A stretch of 64,000 bases of DNA from Hofstenia miamia (lineage: Eukaryota > Xenacoelomorpha > Acoela), in NCBI GenBank assembly GCA_004352715.1, contig SCFE01000005.1:4113882-4177881 (forward strand), given 5' to 3'. How positions within the stretch are numbered: the first letter of the stretch is position 1; every line of letters starts with the position of its first letter. Of the stretch, positions 34,815 through 46,772 are shown one piece after another. Under the pieces are notes generated by a model that did no database searches, was not told where the DNA came from, and worked only from the letters and a program-made list of their open reading frames with translations. Position numbers and translations under genes: made by a program.

Positions 34815-36278
34815 GATCGGTTTCTTCAGCCTTAACATATCTTCAGATATTTTGGTGCTAATTTATATTTTCAGCATTAGGCTGTTTAGAGGTTTTATCA
34901 TTCTTTCCAATTTCAATTTCTGTTCAATCAATCTTTAAACATGGTTTAATTTTATTCTGTGTGTTTTATGAATATATCTTCATGATTTATATATTTCAAA
35001 GTGCTTGACACTGCAAACATTCATGAATTTGTATTTGAAATACGCTTTTAGTCATGTGTGTATACTTGAACCTACATAATTTCAAAAAAAATTTTTTAGA
35101 ACGGTTGTTTTTTCGATTTTATCCCCAAGTGTGTTTTGTGCGTCATTCCGATTCATTTATATAATTTCTTCTAAATTTTAAATGGCCTCTTGATTAAAAT
35201 AGGTTTCAATAACATGTATTCGGCCCCTTCGAAATAGATTAATATTGTTGTCTATGTATAACTGTAATGAAATTGTCACTAATTGACTTGTAATTTTTCT
35301 ATCTGTTCAAAGTTACTTCAGTATACATTTAATTACTTTGTGATTTGTCCTGTTTCGACAAAAATTGATTTCACTGTACATTGGGTTTTGTTAGTTGTAT
35401 TTACAATTTATTTTGTAGGGATAGCACTATTGATAATTTCTTATGAAATGTCGCGGTGTTCTGTTCCTTGTACTCAAAATGTATGAACTAAAATATCGAT
35501 AAAAAATTACAATTTCTATTCTAAATTTGAAAGTTTATTCGAAGTTAAAACATCGCATTCTAAAAAAACAATTACTCATGTCATAGTATCATTCAAAAAG
35601 TGCATGAATTACTTTATCGAACAAATTGAAACAATATAGCCTGAGGTAAAAATATGGATATTGGCTTGGAACATGGAATATTAATTAACGAAAAAATAGA
35701 ATTTATACGGAATTCATTTCGATCGTTTCTATGATCATTGCAGTTTATCAAACAGTATTGAAAATATATTTAAATGGCTTATAACCGGATTCGAATAAGA
35801 ACAATTTAAATCTAAATTTTGTACAGTCATGGACAGAAGTTTGCGAACGGCCTCATCGCAGAATATTTTGGTGATGATACAAGACATAAGATTTTTTAAT
35901 GAAAAAATTAGTCTAAAATATATATTTTGCTCAACTTGAGCATCATCACTTGTAAAAAATTCCCTTCTAAATATGTACTATATCTAAAAAGAATATATTT
36001 AAATGTAAATTATAGGTAATTTTTGCTTTGTAGATGTAATCATCTTTGTTAGGTCTTCATTGCATTGATTTTATGTATATATTTTCGGTTATTTTTAAAT
36101 TCTTGAATAGAATAGAATTTCTTACTAAGTGTAGTACATTGGCATAATTAAATACCTCAACAAAAACTGCTAATACTATACTTCTGCGTCAATAATATGA
36201 AGTACAAAAACAAAACACATAAACAAAAACATGGATGCAGAAATTACAATTTACGCAGTCTATTGTTAATTAAATTAA
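34815..36278. other. Sorting nexin downstream region, AT-rich
   Basis: It holds the sorting nexin 3' untranslated region, whose poly(A) site I could not place. A Tc1-like single end ACAGTCATGGACAGAAGTTT occurs at 35824, without a matching partner nearby. Nothing else is recognisable. Confidence 0.4.
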
Positions 36279-36440
36279 CTAATGATATTTTCGAGAAAAC
36301 TGAAATCCTTGCCATGACGTAGAACCGATTTTAGGGATATGTTTCTTACGAAGGTAGTCATTGAATTGACTCTTAAATTTCCTGCGACCGTTGATTCGTT
36401 TTGTTTCAATTGGTAAATTATTCCATAGTTCAATTTTTGA
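36279..36440 (-). pseudogene. LINE reverse transcriptase extreme C-terminus
   Basis: The minus-strand frame reads ELWNNLPIETKRINGRRKFK, then SQFNDYLRKKHI, and ends at a TAG (36279-36281). WNNLP...F......L is the usual tail of LINE ORF2 proteins, as in the copies at 42203 and 50127. It is joined head to head with a GIY-YIG fragment on the other strand. Confidence 0.6.
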
Positions 36441-36441
36441 T

Positions 36442-36660
36442 GTAATATCAAGAAAAATTAAAGAACATAAGACCAGTTCTAATATATCTAATCATTTTAA
36501 AAAATGTGGACTAAACTTTGAAACAAAAATATTACACCAGACGTCAAGATCAAGTAATTTAAAAATTATTGAGAGTATTTTTATAAAATCCTTGCAACCA
36601 AGTTTAAACACAAAAGAATATTATATTTATAACTTAAATTCGCCACTTTTTAAAATTTAA
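36442..36660 (+). pseudogene. GIY-YIG endonuclease fragment, probably of a Penelope-like element
   Basis: The plus-strand frame has RKIKEHKTSSNISNHFKKCG, then NFETKILHQTSRSSNLKIIE and SIFIKSLQPSLNTKE. The pattern (R/K..EH, .NH....GH-like, K.L......R...E..FI....P.LN) matches the C-terminal half of the GIY-YIG domain, with the conserved Glu in the IESIFI part. The GIY and YIG strands themselves are missing upstream. Penelope-like retroelements carry such domains, hence the assignment. Confidence 0.6.
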
Positions 36661-39600
36661 AAAATTAAAATTATTATTGTAAAATCTAGTAAATTTAGAG
36701 GGAATAATTTATGAAACTGACGATGACTTTGTAAGTCGAAATATATCTCTGCATGTTCATATTAAGGTTAGTCAAAAAATAAGTGGTTAAGAGTTAAAGG
36801 TTTGCTTGTTCTATGCAGAAAGTCATATATACGTAGTAATGGGGCTGAGTGAAAGAGACGACATGAGTAGTAAGGGGTGAGCACGACCCCGTCTCATTGG
36901 GACAAACATGACTATTTGCCATGTGTAAATGAAGAAATTCTATTGGACGCCATCTAGTGACAAAAATTTTTTGACAAAATTAAATTGAACAAATTAATTG
37001 TTACGAAGTTTTATTTTTTGCAAACTGACGTATTTGGTTCTGTGAATATAGTTATGACATCTTTATTGTAACAATGATTTTTATTATGCAACACTCTGTA
37101 TTAAGGAAAATATTTCATAGATGTAAAAGCCAATGCTTGGGTATAACATTTTGTATAGACGTATATTTCAACATGTATTAATATTAGTCAAAGATATAGT
37201 ATGCAAGAGGTAAAAACAGCAATTTCTTTAGCAATTGTGTATAAATTGTACTAAATGTAAAAGTGTGCATTACACAATAACTCCATATGATGAAGTTCTT
37301 AAGACATGTTTGTTGTAACAATGCTTAAACATACAACAAGGAAAATAATTGATCGACGCGAAACTCGTTTTCTGGTAGTATCCAAATAAAAAGTGGAGAA
37401 ATATTTTGCTATACTTAAACACTACTTGCATGAAATAGACGTACATTTTCAAAAACAAGATAGAAATATCCGCCAAACTTAATAAGCATATGAAATATAC
37501 TATTGGAAAATCAATAAAAAATTGAAATATCTAATATACATGACAAAAGCAAGTTCGTTTTCACAAATATCCAAATAGAAAATGGAATAAATATTTGCCG
37601 TGCTTAAGCATTACACACATATGAAGCAAAACGCATTGTATATGAGCTGTTTTTTGTACAGACCGAGTTGTTGTGCAGAGCTTCACTGCATCTAGAAAAT
37701 TTTCACAGAGGTATCACCATTTATTTTCGTAGATGACACGGGAAACCACGACGCCCAAACTTGTTATCCAGATTATTCACTATATTGTAAGCTGATGTAT
37801 CCATAATAGTAATGCATTAATTCATCCTTCCAAAATTACTTGTGCGCCCAAAACACTGTTTCCTTTCTACACGACAAATTAAGAGATTCAATAAAGTAAT
37901 CATTCGTTTGTAAGGTTTCTTTCTGTAAAGCCAATGTTATGAAAATTGCGTTTGTACCAGTTGAATGCTTTTGGATATGATGAGGTAGACAGTACAAATT
38001 TTCCTTTGATTGCAATTTTATCAAAGACAAAAAGCATTCGTCACATTTGTTAAGATTGATTGACAGGTGATAGTTGATGAGTCACGATCCCGTCAATTAA
38101 TCGGGAATAATGAAGGGGCGTGGTTATTTACACATCACGTAATGAAGAAGGACTGCAAAGAATTCAGTTAAGTCTGTTACGTAGCATAATATTTGGAGAA
38201 ATATTTAGTCATGTATACATATAGTTTACATAATCATGTAGTAAAGATCTTAACAATAAGCATGTTTGCAAAAAATTTCCTAAATCTAGAATATAGGTAT
38301 ATAGATATATTTTATATTAATGACTAATCATGAAAATGAGATGTGCGCTATTATTAAACATACAACGCCTTGAACGGTTAAATCAACTACAACACTGGTG
38401 GGGAAAACTCCCAAATAAAAAAACAATGTTCAGTTTTTACAGAGATTATGTGGTAAATTATTCAATAGCGTAAATCATGTTATATATTCAATAAGCAATT
38501 ATCATACTAAATTAGTTTAATTATTTTAAATACTGAATCAAATAGAATGTATCATCAACTTAGGTAATCTATTTATTTATTTGCTAAGGAATTTTGTGCA
38601 AAAACGGCATGTTCTAGTTTCCATGGGATTTATAATATCTAAACAATGCATCTCAGCTAAGTAAAATGAACAAGGAAATATGTAAAAACAAATGAAATTC
38701 AAAAAAAAAATATTCAGTAAATAATTAACAAAATAATACTGTATTTTTTAAGTTCTTAGTTCTATTTTGAAATTGAAAATATGGTGAGAAAACGTCTTTA
38801 AACGGTTTAGATTTCAAATACATCTTTATATACAAACATTGGTATGCATTTGATCCTTGAATTTAATGTTTCCGGTTTTATGATTGTGCTATCTTGTAAT
38901 ACTTATTAAAATCGTATTTTTACGAGATATTCGACCTATACTTGCCGTTTGCATGGTATTATTAACCAAATATACATTAAATTTTCAAGCCATGGTGGGG
39001 TTCATGCCATGGTTAAGCGATTTTTACAGATGGTATTTTTCAAAATAATAACCTATAAATTGTTAGTTTGTAATTTTCTCAAAAATTTACACACAGGGAT
39101 TACTGCTTTGATGTAAAACAGAATTTCTTAGTGATTATAACTCTCAAATTCTTTGTAAACGCTATGTTATTAATACAAGATATTTATCATGTAGATTTTA
39201 TGCGTCTCGTTTTCTAACAATGGACTTGCTTATTTCGTGTAAGCGAGCATGAACTTGTGTTTTTCTACAAATAATGTATTAAGAAACTGTTAAATGAGTT
39301 ATTACATCATGAAAAAGCGCTCAATGTGGTGAGGTTTTCCATAGCATAAAAAGAGCGATAGATCAGAGATTAAAGACAATGCGTTTTGGACTGATGATGT
39401 CAAATGCATCTAATAACAAATAACAGGGTATGTCAATAGTTTTGTTTTCATTGTCTGTGTATATTATAGCATTTCCTTTACTTTTCACATTATCTGTGAC
39501 GTTGTTTGTTTTTTAGAAGGGGTATTTCTTTTGTATCATGCTAGAGACAGATCTGAATCATGATTATTCTGGTAAAATATAATGAAAGCTCAGTCGTATC

Positions 39601-40328
39601 TATCCATGTTTTACGCTAAGATGTGAAAATGACTCTTCGATTTCACGCTACTTCTTCAAATAGGTTTGCTTATTATTGAATTTTAGTGAATGTACATTTT
39701 TATTCAACACTCGGTAATGTATATAGCACTGTTTGGGTGAATTTATTTGACGGACACTTATTAAGTTTTCTATTTCCAATCAATAAATGGTGACATAACG
39801 TCTTTAAAACGGTTTAGATTTCAAAAAACATCTTTGCATGCAAACATTGGAATGCATTTGATCCTTGAATTTTGCTTTTATCATGTTTGTACTAGGTTGT
39901 AATACTTATTAAAAATCGTATTTTTACGCAATATTCATATAACACTTGGTGCATGGGTTGTAATATTTACCAAAAATGCTTTTAATTTGAAGTCATGGTG
40001 AAGTTTATACCATGGTTAAGCGATTTTTTATAGTCAATGTTTTTCAACATATAAAACCTATAGTTTGTTAGGTTGTAATTTCCTCAAAATTCTTATCGAT
40101 CTATCTTTTAAATACCGTGTGCGTATATTTTTTACGTATGAATATTATACTAATTACAGGCATTTGTACATATATTCTAATATTTGACCTTGCTTGGCAC
40201 AAAACTTTACGTTTAATCTAACAATATATGATCTTGACATTGGTTTATACATCGGATTTCTCTTCTCATCGTGGATTATCAGGGGTTTTGTTGGGCTTAG
40301 CAACTTGTGTTAATGCTAAACATGTGTG
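36661..40328. repeat. AT-rich region of diverged local duplications
   Basis: No gene found. Two blocks of about 330 bp, 38755-39105 and 39785-40110, are diverged copies: both hold CGTCTTTAAA(A)CGGTTTAGATTTC, GCATTTGATCCTTGAATTT, and CATGG...ATACCATGGTTAAGCGATTTTT-like stretches. A looser pair at about 37360-37470 and 37550-37630 shares ATCCAAATA(A/G)AAA...GGA...ATATTTTGC/ATTTGCC. These look like degenerate repeats of one unknown family. Confidence 0.6.
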
Positions 40329-40330
40329 TA

Positions 40331-41261
40331 CAGGGTGTTCAAGCGAACGCGTCAGTAATAAATCAGTTATATTGAAAAATTTTTAAAAGTTAGGCTAAAT
40401 TTATTTTTCTCATTGGGTAACGTGATCTTGCGGATTATTGATTTTTCACTTTAACTTCCAAATGAATGCTTACTCTTTGGAAGAGAGACGTCAAATTGTA
40501 GACCGAATTTATCGAATCCATGGCCGAAACATCTGCCAAGAACATATTATTCACGGGTGAATGTAATTTTCATCTCGATGGATACCTTAATAAGCAAAAA
40601 ATGCGGTATTGGGGAACTGGTGAGCCATCTGCTGGAATAATTCGCACACTTCAATCACCAAAAACTATTGCATGGTGTGGAATAACTTCCAGGACCGTTA
40701 TCGGCCCATTTTTTTTCACTTATACTGTGAATTCAAGCAGTTATGTTGCTATGTTAGATGAAAATGTATTGCCATCTTTAAAGAGAATTTTTAGCAAATA
40801 GCATTCATGCAAGACGGAGGGAGCTTCTTCTCACACCTCACACTTGGCCGAAATTATTTAATGACAAATTTTAAGAATCGAGTCATTGGGCGGCATTTTT
40901 CAAATTTGTGGCCTTCCCACTCACCAGACCTTAACCCATGAGATTGGTTTTTGTGGGGTTATATAAAAGACTTTGTCTTCCCTCCAAACAAAGTTTATGC
41001 AAATATTTTGGAGTTGCAGAACTCTATTTTGGAATGTGTTTCCAGTATTGAAGAAAGCACTTTGTTTAAAGTGCATGAATGTTTTTTGTCTTGTATTCAA
41101 GCTTGTAAAAATGTTAATGGCAATCATTTTGAATAATTTTTTTTCAAAATCTTTAAATCCGCAATATCAAATAATCATGAAATTTATATTTGAATAGAAT
41201 ATTCACTTATATTAAATAGTTATAGGCATTTTATAACTTACGCGTTCGCTTGGACACCCTA
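40331..41261 (+). mobile_element. Mariner-type transposon with internally deleted transposase
   Basis: Terminal repeats: left CAGGGTGTTCAAGCGAACGCG; right, reverse complemented, TAGGGTGTCCAAGCGAACGCG; each bordered by TA (40329-40330 and 41262-41263). The coding strand is plus. It starts MNAYSLEERRQIV (40461), then jumps from the DNA-binding part straight into the catalytic core (ECNFHLDGYLNKQKMRYWGT). The expected first catalytic Asp (DEA/DES) is Gly (TGEC). QDGGS/QDGAS and PDLNP...DWFLWGY follow, with frameshifts near 40800 and a stop at 40939-40941. At 931 bp it is shorter than autonomous relatives, and it is inactive. Confidence 0.85.
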
Positions 41262-42059
41262 TACATTTAATTATCTATATCCGTATTGCGCTGGAATTTT
41301 TTCAATGGAAAATATGGTGTGCTTTGAAAACGAAAATGAAACCTTTTGCATGTTTAAGCCTTTATGCATAACCTATGTTTAAATTGTTCGAAAATACGAA
41401 TTTGATTTTAACTTGTAAGTCTATATTTCATTCATTTGTAATGTTAACTCGTTTTTACATATAATCCATGTTTACTTTTTCCGATAAACTAGCTTGCTTT
41501 TATTGTATATTACGCCCCTGTAATGTTAAGTTTTAACAAAGAAATTTCTTGTTTTTGTATTTGAATATTAGCAAAACGAATTAAATACATGGAATTTTTA
41601 CAATGAAAAAAAGCAATGTAATTGAAAAAACGAAGTCTGCCCTTTTACATGTAATGTATTGATTCCCGAAAAATGCTAAACATTGTACATTAATCGTGTA
41701 AACATTCAAAGCGTTAGGAAATTTTATGGATAGGAAAAATATTAGTCATCAATGCATTATCACAAATGCGGCGTAAACCCAATTAGCCATGCTACTGTAT
41801 GCAAACAATAGTATGCCCCACAAACTAAAGTAATGTGTGATATACCACTCCCGTGTATATTATTTATTACATTTATTTTTTTATTATGTGCTCTACTATT
41901 GTATTTTCATCTTGTTTTTCTCGGGTGTTTTATTACCCACTTTAGAAAAAAAATGAATTACGAATAATATGTATATTAGTGTTCTAACTATGCACTTGAT
42001 TTATTTCGTGATAGTGTGCGCAAACCCCCGTGTTTTTACAAATACTGTACAAGTGGAAT

Positions 42060-42550
42060 TAATTAATTTTAGCGGATGGAATCAGAGGAGAAGGGGTAAG
42101 TATACTTAAGTTCGAATATTCTTTATTGTATATTCAAATTTTATTTCCGTATTTTGAAGCGTTAATGGTTTTGTTTTTATATGTTTTGCTTAATATTGCA
42201 CAAAAATGTGGAATATTCTTCCTACTTGTGTCAGAAGTGCATCCCCTCTGAATTTGTTTAAGAAATTATTAAAGCAGAACCTGCTAGCAAATCAATATAA
42301 ATATGGCTACTCAGTTAAAACAAACTCTTGGCGAAAATATTTAAGTTTATAGCATTTTGTGAATATTTGGTTTTTATGTTTTTATTTGTTTTTAGTCAAC
42401 TTTAATTTATAGTTGTAGCATATTTAGACTTTGTGTAGTTCATGTTTGTATATATGAATCATTTGTAAAATTTGTATATATATATATATATATATATATA
42501 TTCATGTATATGCATACAGTGTTGAATAAAGCTATTAAATAATAATAATG
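42060..42550 (+). pseudogene. LINE 3' end with C-terminal ORF tail
   Basis: The plus-strand frame from about 42206 reads MWNILPTCVRSASPLNLFKK, then LLKQNLLANQYKYGYS, and ends WRKYLSL at a TAG (42350-42352). It is clearly related to the minus-strand copy at 50127 (WNKLPLQIRKE, LLKKNLLSNQCKYGHS). The 3' untranslated part holds (TA)n at 42476-42502 and ends in GAATAAAGCTATTAAATAATAATAATG. Confidence 0.7.
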
Positions 42551-45300
42551 AAAACCCATTTAAGGCATTCTACAAATTGCATTATGTAGTTGAAAATAAA
42601 CTGTACTATTTGCTGAAAACATTACGCAATATATAGAATTAATTCAAAAAACAGTAAATACTATAACAAAAAAGCTTATATTTTAAATGTATGTATGAAT
42701 GTAATTACAAACTGTACACAGATACATTTATTATTAATGAAAATCAATAGATGTTTTCGAAACACCATTTATATGTATATCAAAAAACAACACTCTTTGA
42801 ATATATACATACATTATAGGTTTGGTTAAACATAAAACAATTTCTGGATAATAACAAGAATTAGTGACATTTAATACCGCTGTGTATTATATTCAGTAAA
42901 AAATCTAATACTAGTGTACATTACAAGTTCTTTCACAATAAACACATGATTATTTTAATATACTAATCTTTCCAACAGTGGAAAACTACACACGTACACA
43001 CTAAAATGTTCATAGTTTGGTTATGTAATGTATGAATATTCGCATCTTTTAACCACACACCTTCATTATTTAAGAATAAACGAGGGTTAGGACTCATTAA
43101 TTAACACCTGTCAATCAATTTGTAAGAAATGTATGTGAACCCTTTTGGTGACAGATTCCTTTTCGATTTTGAAACAATTTAATAGGAAAATTGAGATAAA
43201 ATCCGGTTTTCCTACTTGCATATTGCGAGATATACATGTATATTTTATGCTTGAATACAATGCAAAAACCGCCTTGAAAAAGTATTTATTTCATTTTATC
43301 CGTTTCTGATAACCGTAATTTCCGCTATATATCTCTATATTTATAAAAATATCACGCTATCTCGTATTTAGAAAATTTTCCTAAGTGGTTGTAATGTATA
43401 TGTATAATGTACAGAATGTAGTTTAAATCGTTTAACGATTGCTGTTGTATTTTTATAATCTAATAAACAATTACACATTTATATATTAGATTAATTGTTT
43501 TGAGTACTATACGTATGCTTAAATTAATTGCATATAGCTTTGATATTCATTTTCAATTTAAAAACTTTGCTTCTTTTCACAACAAGCTATACATCGTGTA
43601 GAATTACTTTAAATAACCATAATCATTTTTCAATTTCATGAGTATTTAATGCTATTTTGCAAACTGTGTATGAGTCTTTGTCTTGTAAAATCAATAAAAC
43701 TTTAATCATTTTGCGTTAATGTATTTTTTATGATAATGTGTTAGTCTTTTAGTAATTAACAATGTTTCGAGAATTTCATGACAACTAAATTTGAAAGTAA
43801 ATAACCATAATCATTTTTACGTTAATGCACTTTGTGTCAAGCCGAGGTATTTATTTGTTGTGAGATATTGTTCTTTTAGTTGACATATCATAAACGTTTA
43901 ATACTATTTTGAAAAGCAAATAATTTTTTATTATGTAACAACTAATAAATATATCATTTTTTAACCACATGTTCTTTCTGTGAAACAATGCAAAATATTG
44001 ATTGTATTCAATGTATTGAAATATTTACTTTTTTTCTGAGTATTTATAAAGTTTTTATTTTAAAATTCATAAACTATTCTAAAATTGCAAGTACTTTAAC
44101 AATCAGTGATTTGTATAATGTCTTAAAATTTATATTTATATGAAATATTAAATAAAAACACATAAAAACAAAACCATTCATTCTTTAAACTACGGAAATA
44201 AAATCTGAATTTACAATAAAGAATAGTCGTATTTATGTTTATGTACATTTTTCTTTCTCGTTCATGACAGTATTAGAATAGACTTCCATGAAATTTTCAT
44301 TTTGTTCAATGCCTCTGACGAAAAGGTATCACACATCACAAAAAACATAATAAAGCAAAAGAAAAAAAAGCAAAAACACAAACAAGCACCACAAAAACAC
44401 AATAAAGCAAAAGAAAACACACAAAAAGCAAGTAATAATGTCCAAAAACACAAACACGCACCAAAAAAACACAATAAAGCAAAAGAAAATAATGTCCGAT
44501 TATCCTACTTGCATATTGTGAGATATATATTTTATGCTCAAATTTAAAAAGAAAACCACTTTGAAGAAGTATTTTCATTTTTAAAAGATGTGGTGATTAA
44601 TAAATTGTATCATTTACATATGTAAGTGTATAAATTGGGAATGGGAATAACGAAATTAGCAAAACATGTTGTAATAATAAAGATTGTTTTCCAACTTGTG
44701 AAAAATTTCTAGTTTTATATGATTTGAAAAAATGTTTTGTTTAATTGTGATAATTTATATAGCATTTAAATTTCATGTTTATATAGTTTGTGATAGACTT
44801 TATTAATTTGGTAGACAATCTTTACGATTGTTTACATTTTGATATTTGAAGAATGGGGTATAGATAAGGAATTATGTAATGTTAACATTATCTGTGAAAA
44901 AGTGCAACTTTCTACACACATGAGTATGCAGACAGCATAATGGAATTTCACATGGCTGTACTGTACCGTCTTTCCATTTCGTTACATTTTGACATTTGAA
45001 CAATGGGAATAGATAAAACTACATAATGTTGACCTTGTCTGTAAGTGAATGCAACTTTGTTCAAGTATGAATATACACAGCCGGCATAATGGAATTTCAC
45101 ATTGCTGAAAGAGCTATTCTAAAAGATTTCAAATTTTTTGGTGAGCTTTATTAATTAAATCTTAGACATTGTTTTGATTCTTAAAGCTTTTTGCAATATT
45201 AATTCTAGTTAGTTTTACAGATATTTCTTTTAAAGATGTAATCAATTTTATTTTAACGAATGTCTGCGAATTTACTGTCCAATGTTAAATTTATTATATA
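42551..45300. repeat. AT-rich region with local duplications and an A-rich minisatellite
   Basis: No gene found. 44328-44490 is a minisatellite of CACAATAAAGCAAAAGAAAA and CAAAAACACAAACA(A/C)GCACC units; the long frames on both strands there are artefacts of its composition. The piece TCCTACTTGCATATTG(C/T)GAGATATA at 43210 recurs at 44500 with about 100 bp of flanking likeness. 44840-44955 and 44985-45110 are tandem copies (ATTTGAA.AATGGG..TAGATAA, GCATAATGGAATTTCACAT). Confidence 0.65.
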
Positions 45301-45414
45301 CTTTATCATAAATAAAAACGTCGTTTGTTTGTTTGTTAATCACATTTTTAATTGCATTTGTTTTAAGTTTTAATTGTCATGTGTTTTATACTATGATCTA
45401 TCATCTCATTTGAC

Positions 45415-45996
45415 TTGTTTATTATTTCCAATATTCAGAAATGGTGTACAGATAATGAGATGCTTCTCAATATCTCGAAAACAAAAGAGATGGTTTGCAG
45501 TTTCTCTTCCATTAAAGACCCTCCTGCTTCAATCTCTAGCATTGAGCAAGTTTGTACCTCAAATATACTTGGTGTTACTTTCCAGAATAACCTTCGTCCT
45601 CGAAATCATATTATCACGCTGATTAGCGCATGTTCGAAGCGCCTATATCTGATTAACCAACTCAAGCACTCAAAACTCGGTGTTGATGGTCTTAAATTGC
45701 TTTTCGATTCTTTGATAATGAGTAAAGTAAGATATTGCATATCTGTGTATGGGAATTTCAACAACAATGAAAGCAAAGGCATGGTACGATTTTTCAAACG
45801 AGCGGAAAGAATGAATATTAGAAAAATTGGCTGTCTGGAGGAGATAGTTGCAGAATCTGACAAAAGGGTCCTCAGGCAAATGAACTCTAATGTCGATCAT
45901 CTTCTTTTAAACTTGTCGCAGCACATCACTCCCTTAGAGATGCAATCACTCTCAAAAGAATGTCCTATATCTAATAATGCAGAAAACAGAAACTGA
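45415..45996 (+). pseudogene. 5'-truncated LINE, reverse transcriptase C-terminal 193 codons
   Basis: An open frame without stops: IQKWCTDNEMLLNISKTKEM (the LN..KT.EM box that follows the catalytic site), SNILGVTFQNNLRPRNHI, SKRLYLINQLKHSKLGVDGL, VRYCISVYGN and FFKRAERMNIRKIG, the usual order of the RT thumb and C-terminal region. The finger and palm with the catalytic box are absent because of 5' truncation. About 90 bp downstream it runs into (TA)n and the N gap at 46104-46300, which may be its 3' tail. It may be a fairly young insertion, given the intact frame. Confidence 0.75.
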
Positions 45997-46103
45997 AGAA
46001 CTAAACACAACTAAAGAACATAGATCTTCACAATCTTCATCAAATTAACTCTAACTTCAAAAAGGAATCAGTTCCAGTAATACCTAATATATATATATAT
46101 ATA

Positions 46104-46300
46104 NNNNNNNNNNNNNNNNNNNNNNNNNNNNNNNNNNNNNNNNNNNNNNNNNNNNNNNNNNNNNNNNNNNNNNNNNNNNNNNNNNNNNNNNNNNNNNNNN
46201 NNNNNNNNNNNNNNNNNNNNNNNNNNNNNNNNNNNNNNNNNNNNNNNNNNNNNNNNNNNNNNNNNNNNNNNNNNNNNNNNNNNNNNNNNNNNNNNNNNNN
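46104..46300. other. Assembly gap of 197 N within (TA)n
   Basis: The gap is bounded by TATATATA on both sides (46087-46103 and 46301-46314), so it is probably an unresolved dinucleotide repeat. Confidence 0.97.
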
Positions 46301-46772
46301 ATATATATATATATCGACTTTACCTTCTGAATTTTTATACTGATTTGTACATATATGAACTTAAACCACAATTAAATATATTCTAAAAAATATTGTTGGA
46401 TTAAATTTAATGAAATTCATGTCGAGTTACATTTATATATTTTTAACTCAACTAAAATATATGAGGGATGTTTTTGCAGTCAAATTTAAAAAATTTAAAA
46501 ATTTCAAAAATGAGAGGGGTTTAGCAAAATTATCACTAACGGTTATTTAGAGATTAAGATTAAGATAATTTGTGAATTTCTTTAAGAAATATGACTGTTT
46601 AGTAAGCTACCTAAATCAATTATATCATGTATATGCAACACTTGTAATACATTTGTAAAATATAAATGCTGTCATGAATTGCTGAAAAGATAGTGCAAAC
46701 CAATCAGGTCATTAGAGAATTTGGTACCAATTAAAATTTAGAAATTTAGATAAGTTTTAATTTATCTAATCA
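46301..46772. other. 3' flank of the JIP3/4-like gene
   Basis: AT-rich and non-coding; expected to hold the minus-strand 3' untranslated region of the scaffold gene. I could not identify its poly(A) site with confidence. Confidence 0.45.

Noticed and set aside
35824-36000. Tc1-type terminus ACAGTCATGGACAGAAGTTT
   Set aside because: No inverted partner or transposase frame was found nearby, so an element could not be delimited.
44262-44578. Cys/Phe-rich and Lys/Gln-rich open frames on opposite strands
   Set aside because: Both follow from the A-rich minisatellite composition; no start context or domain.
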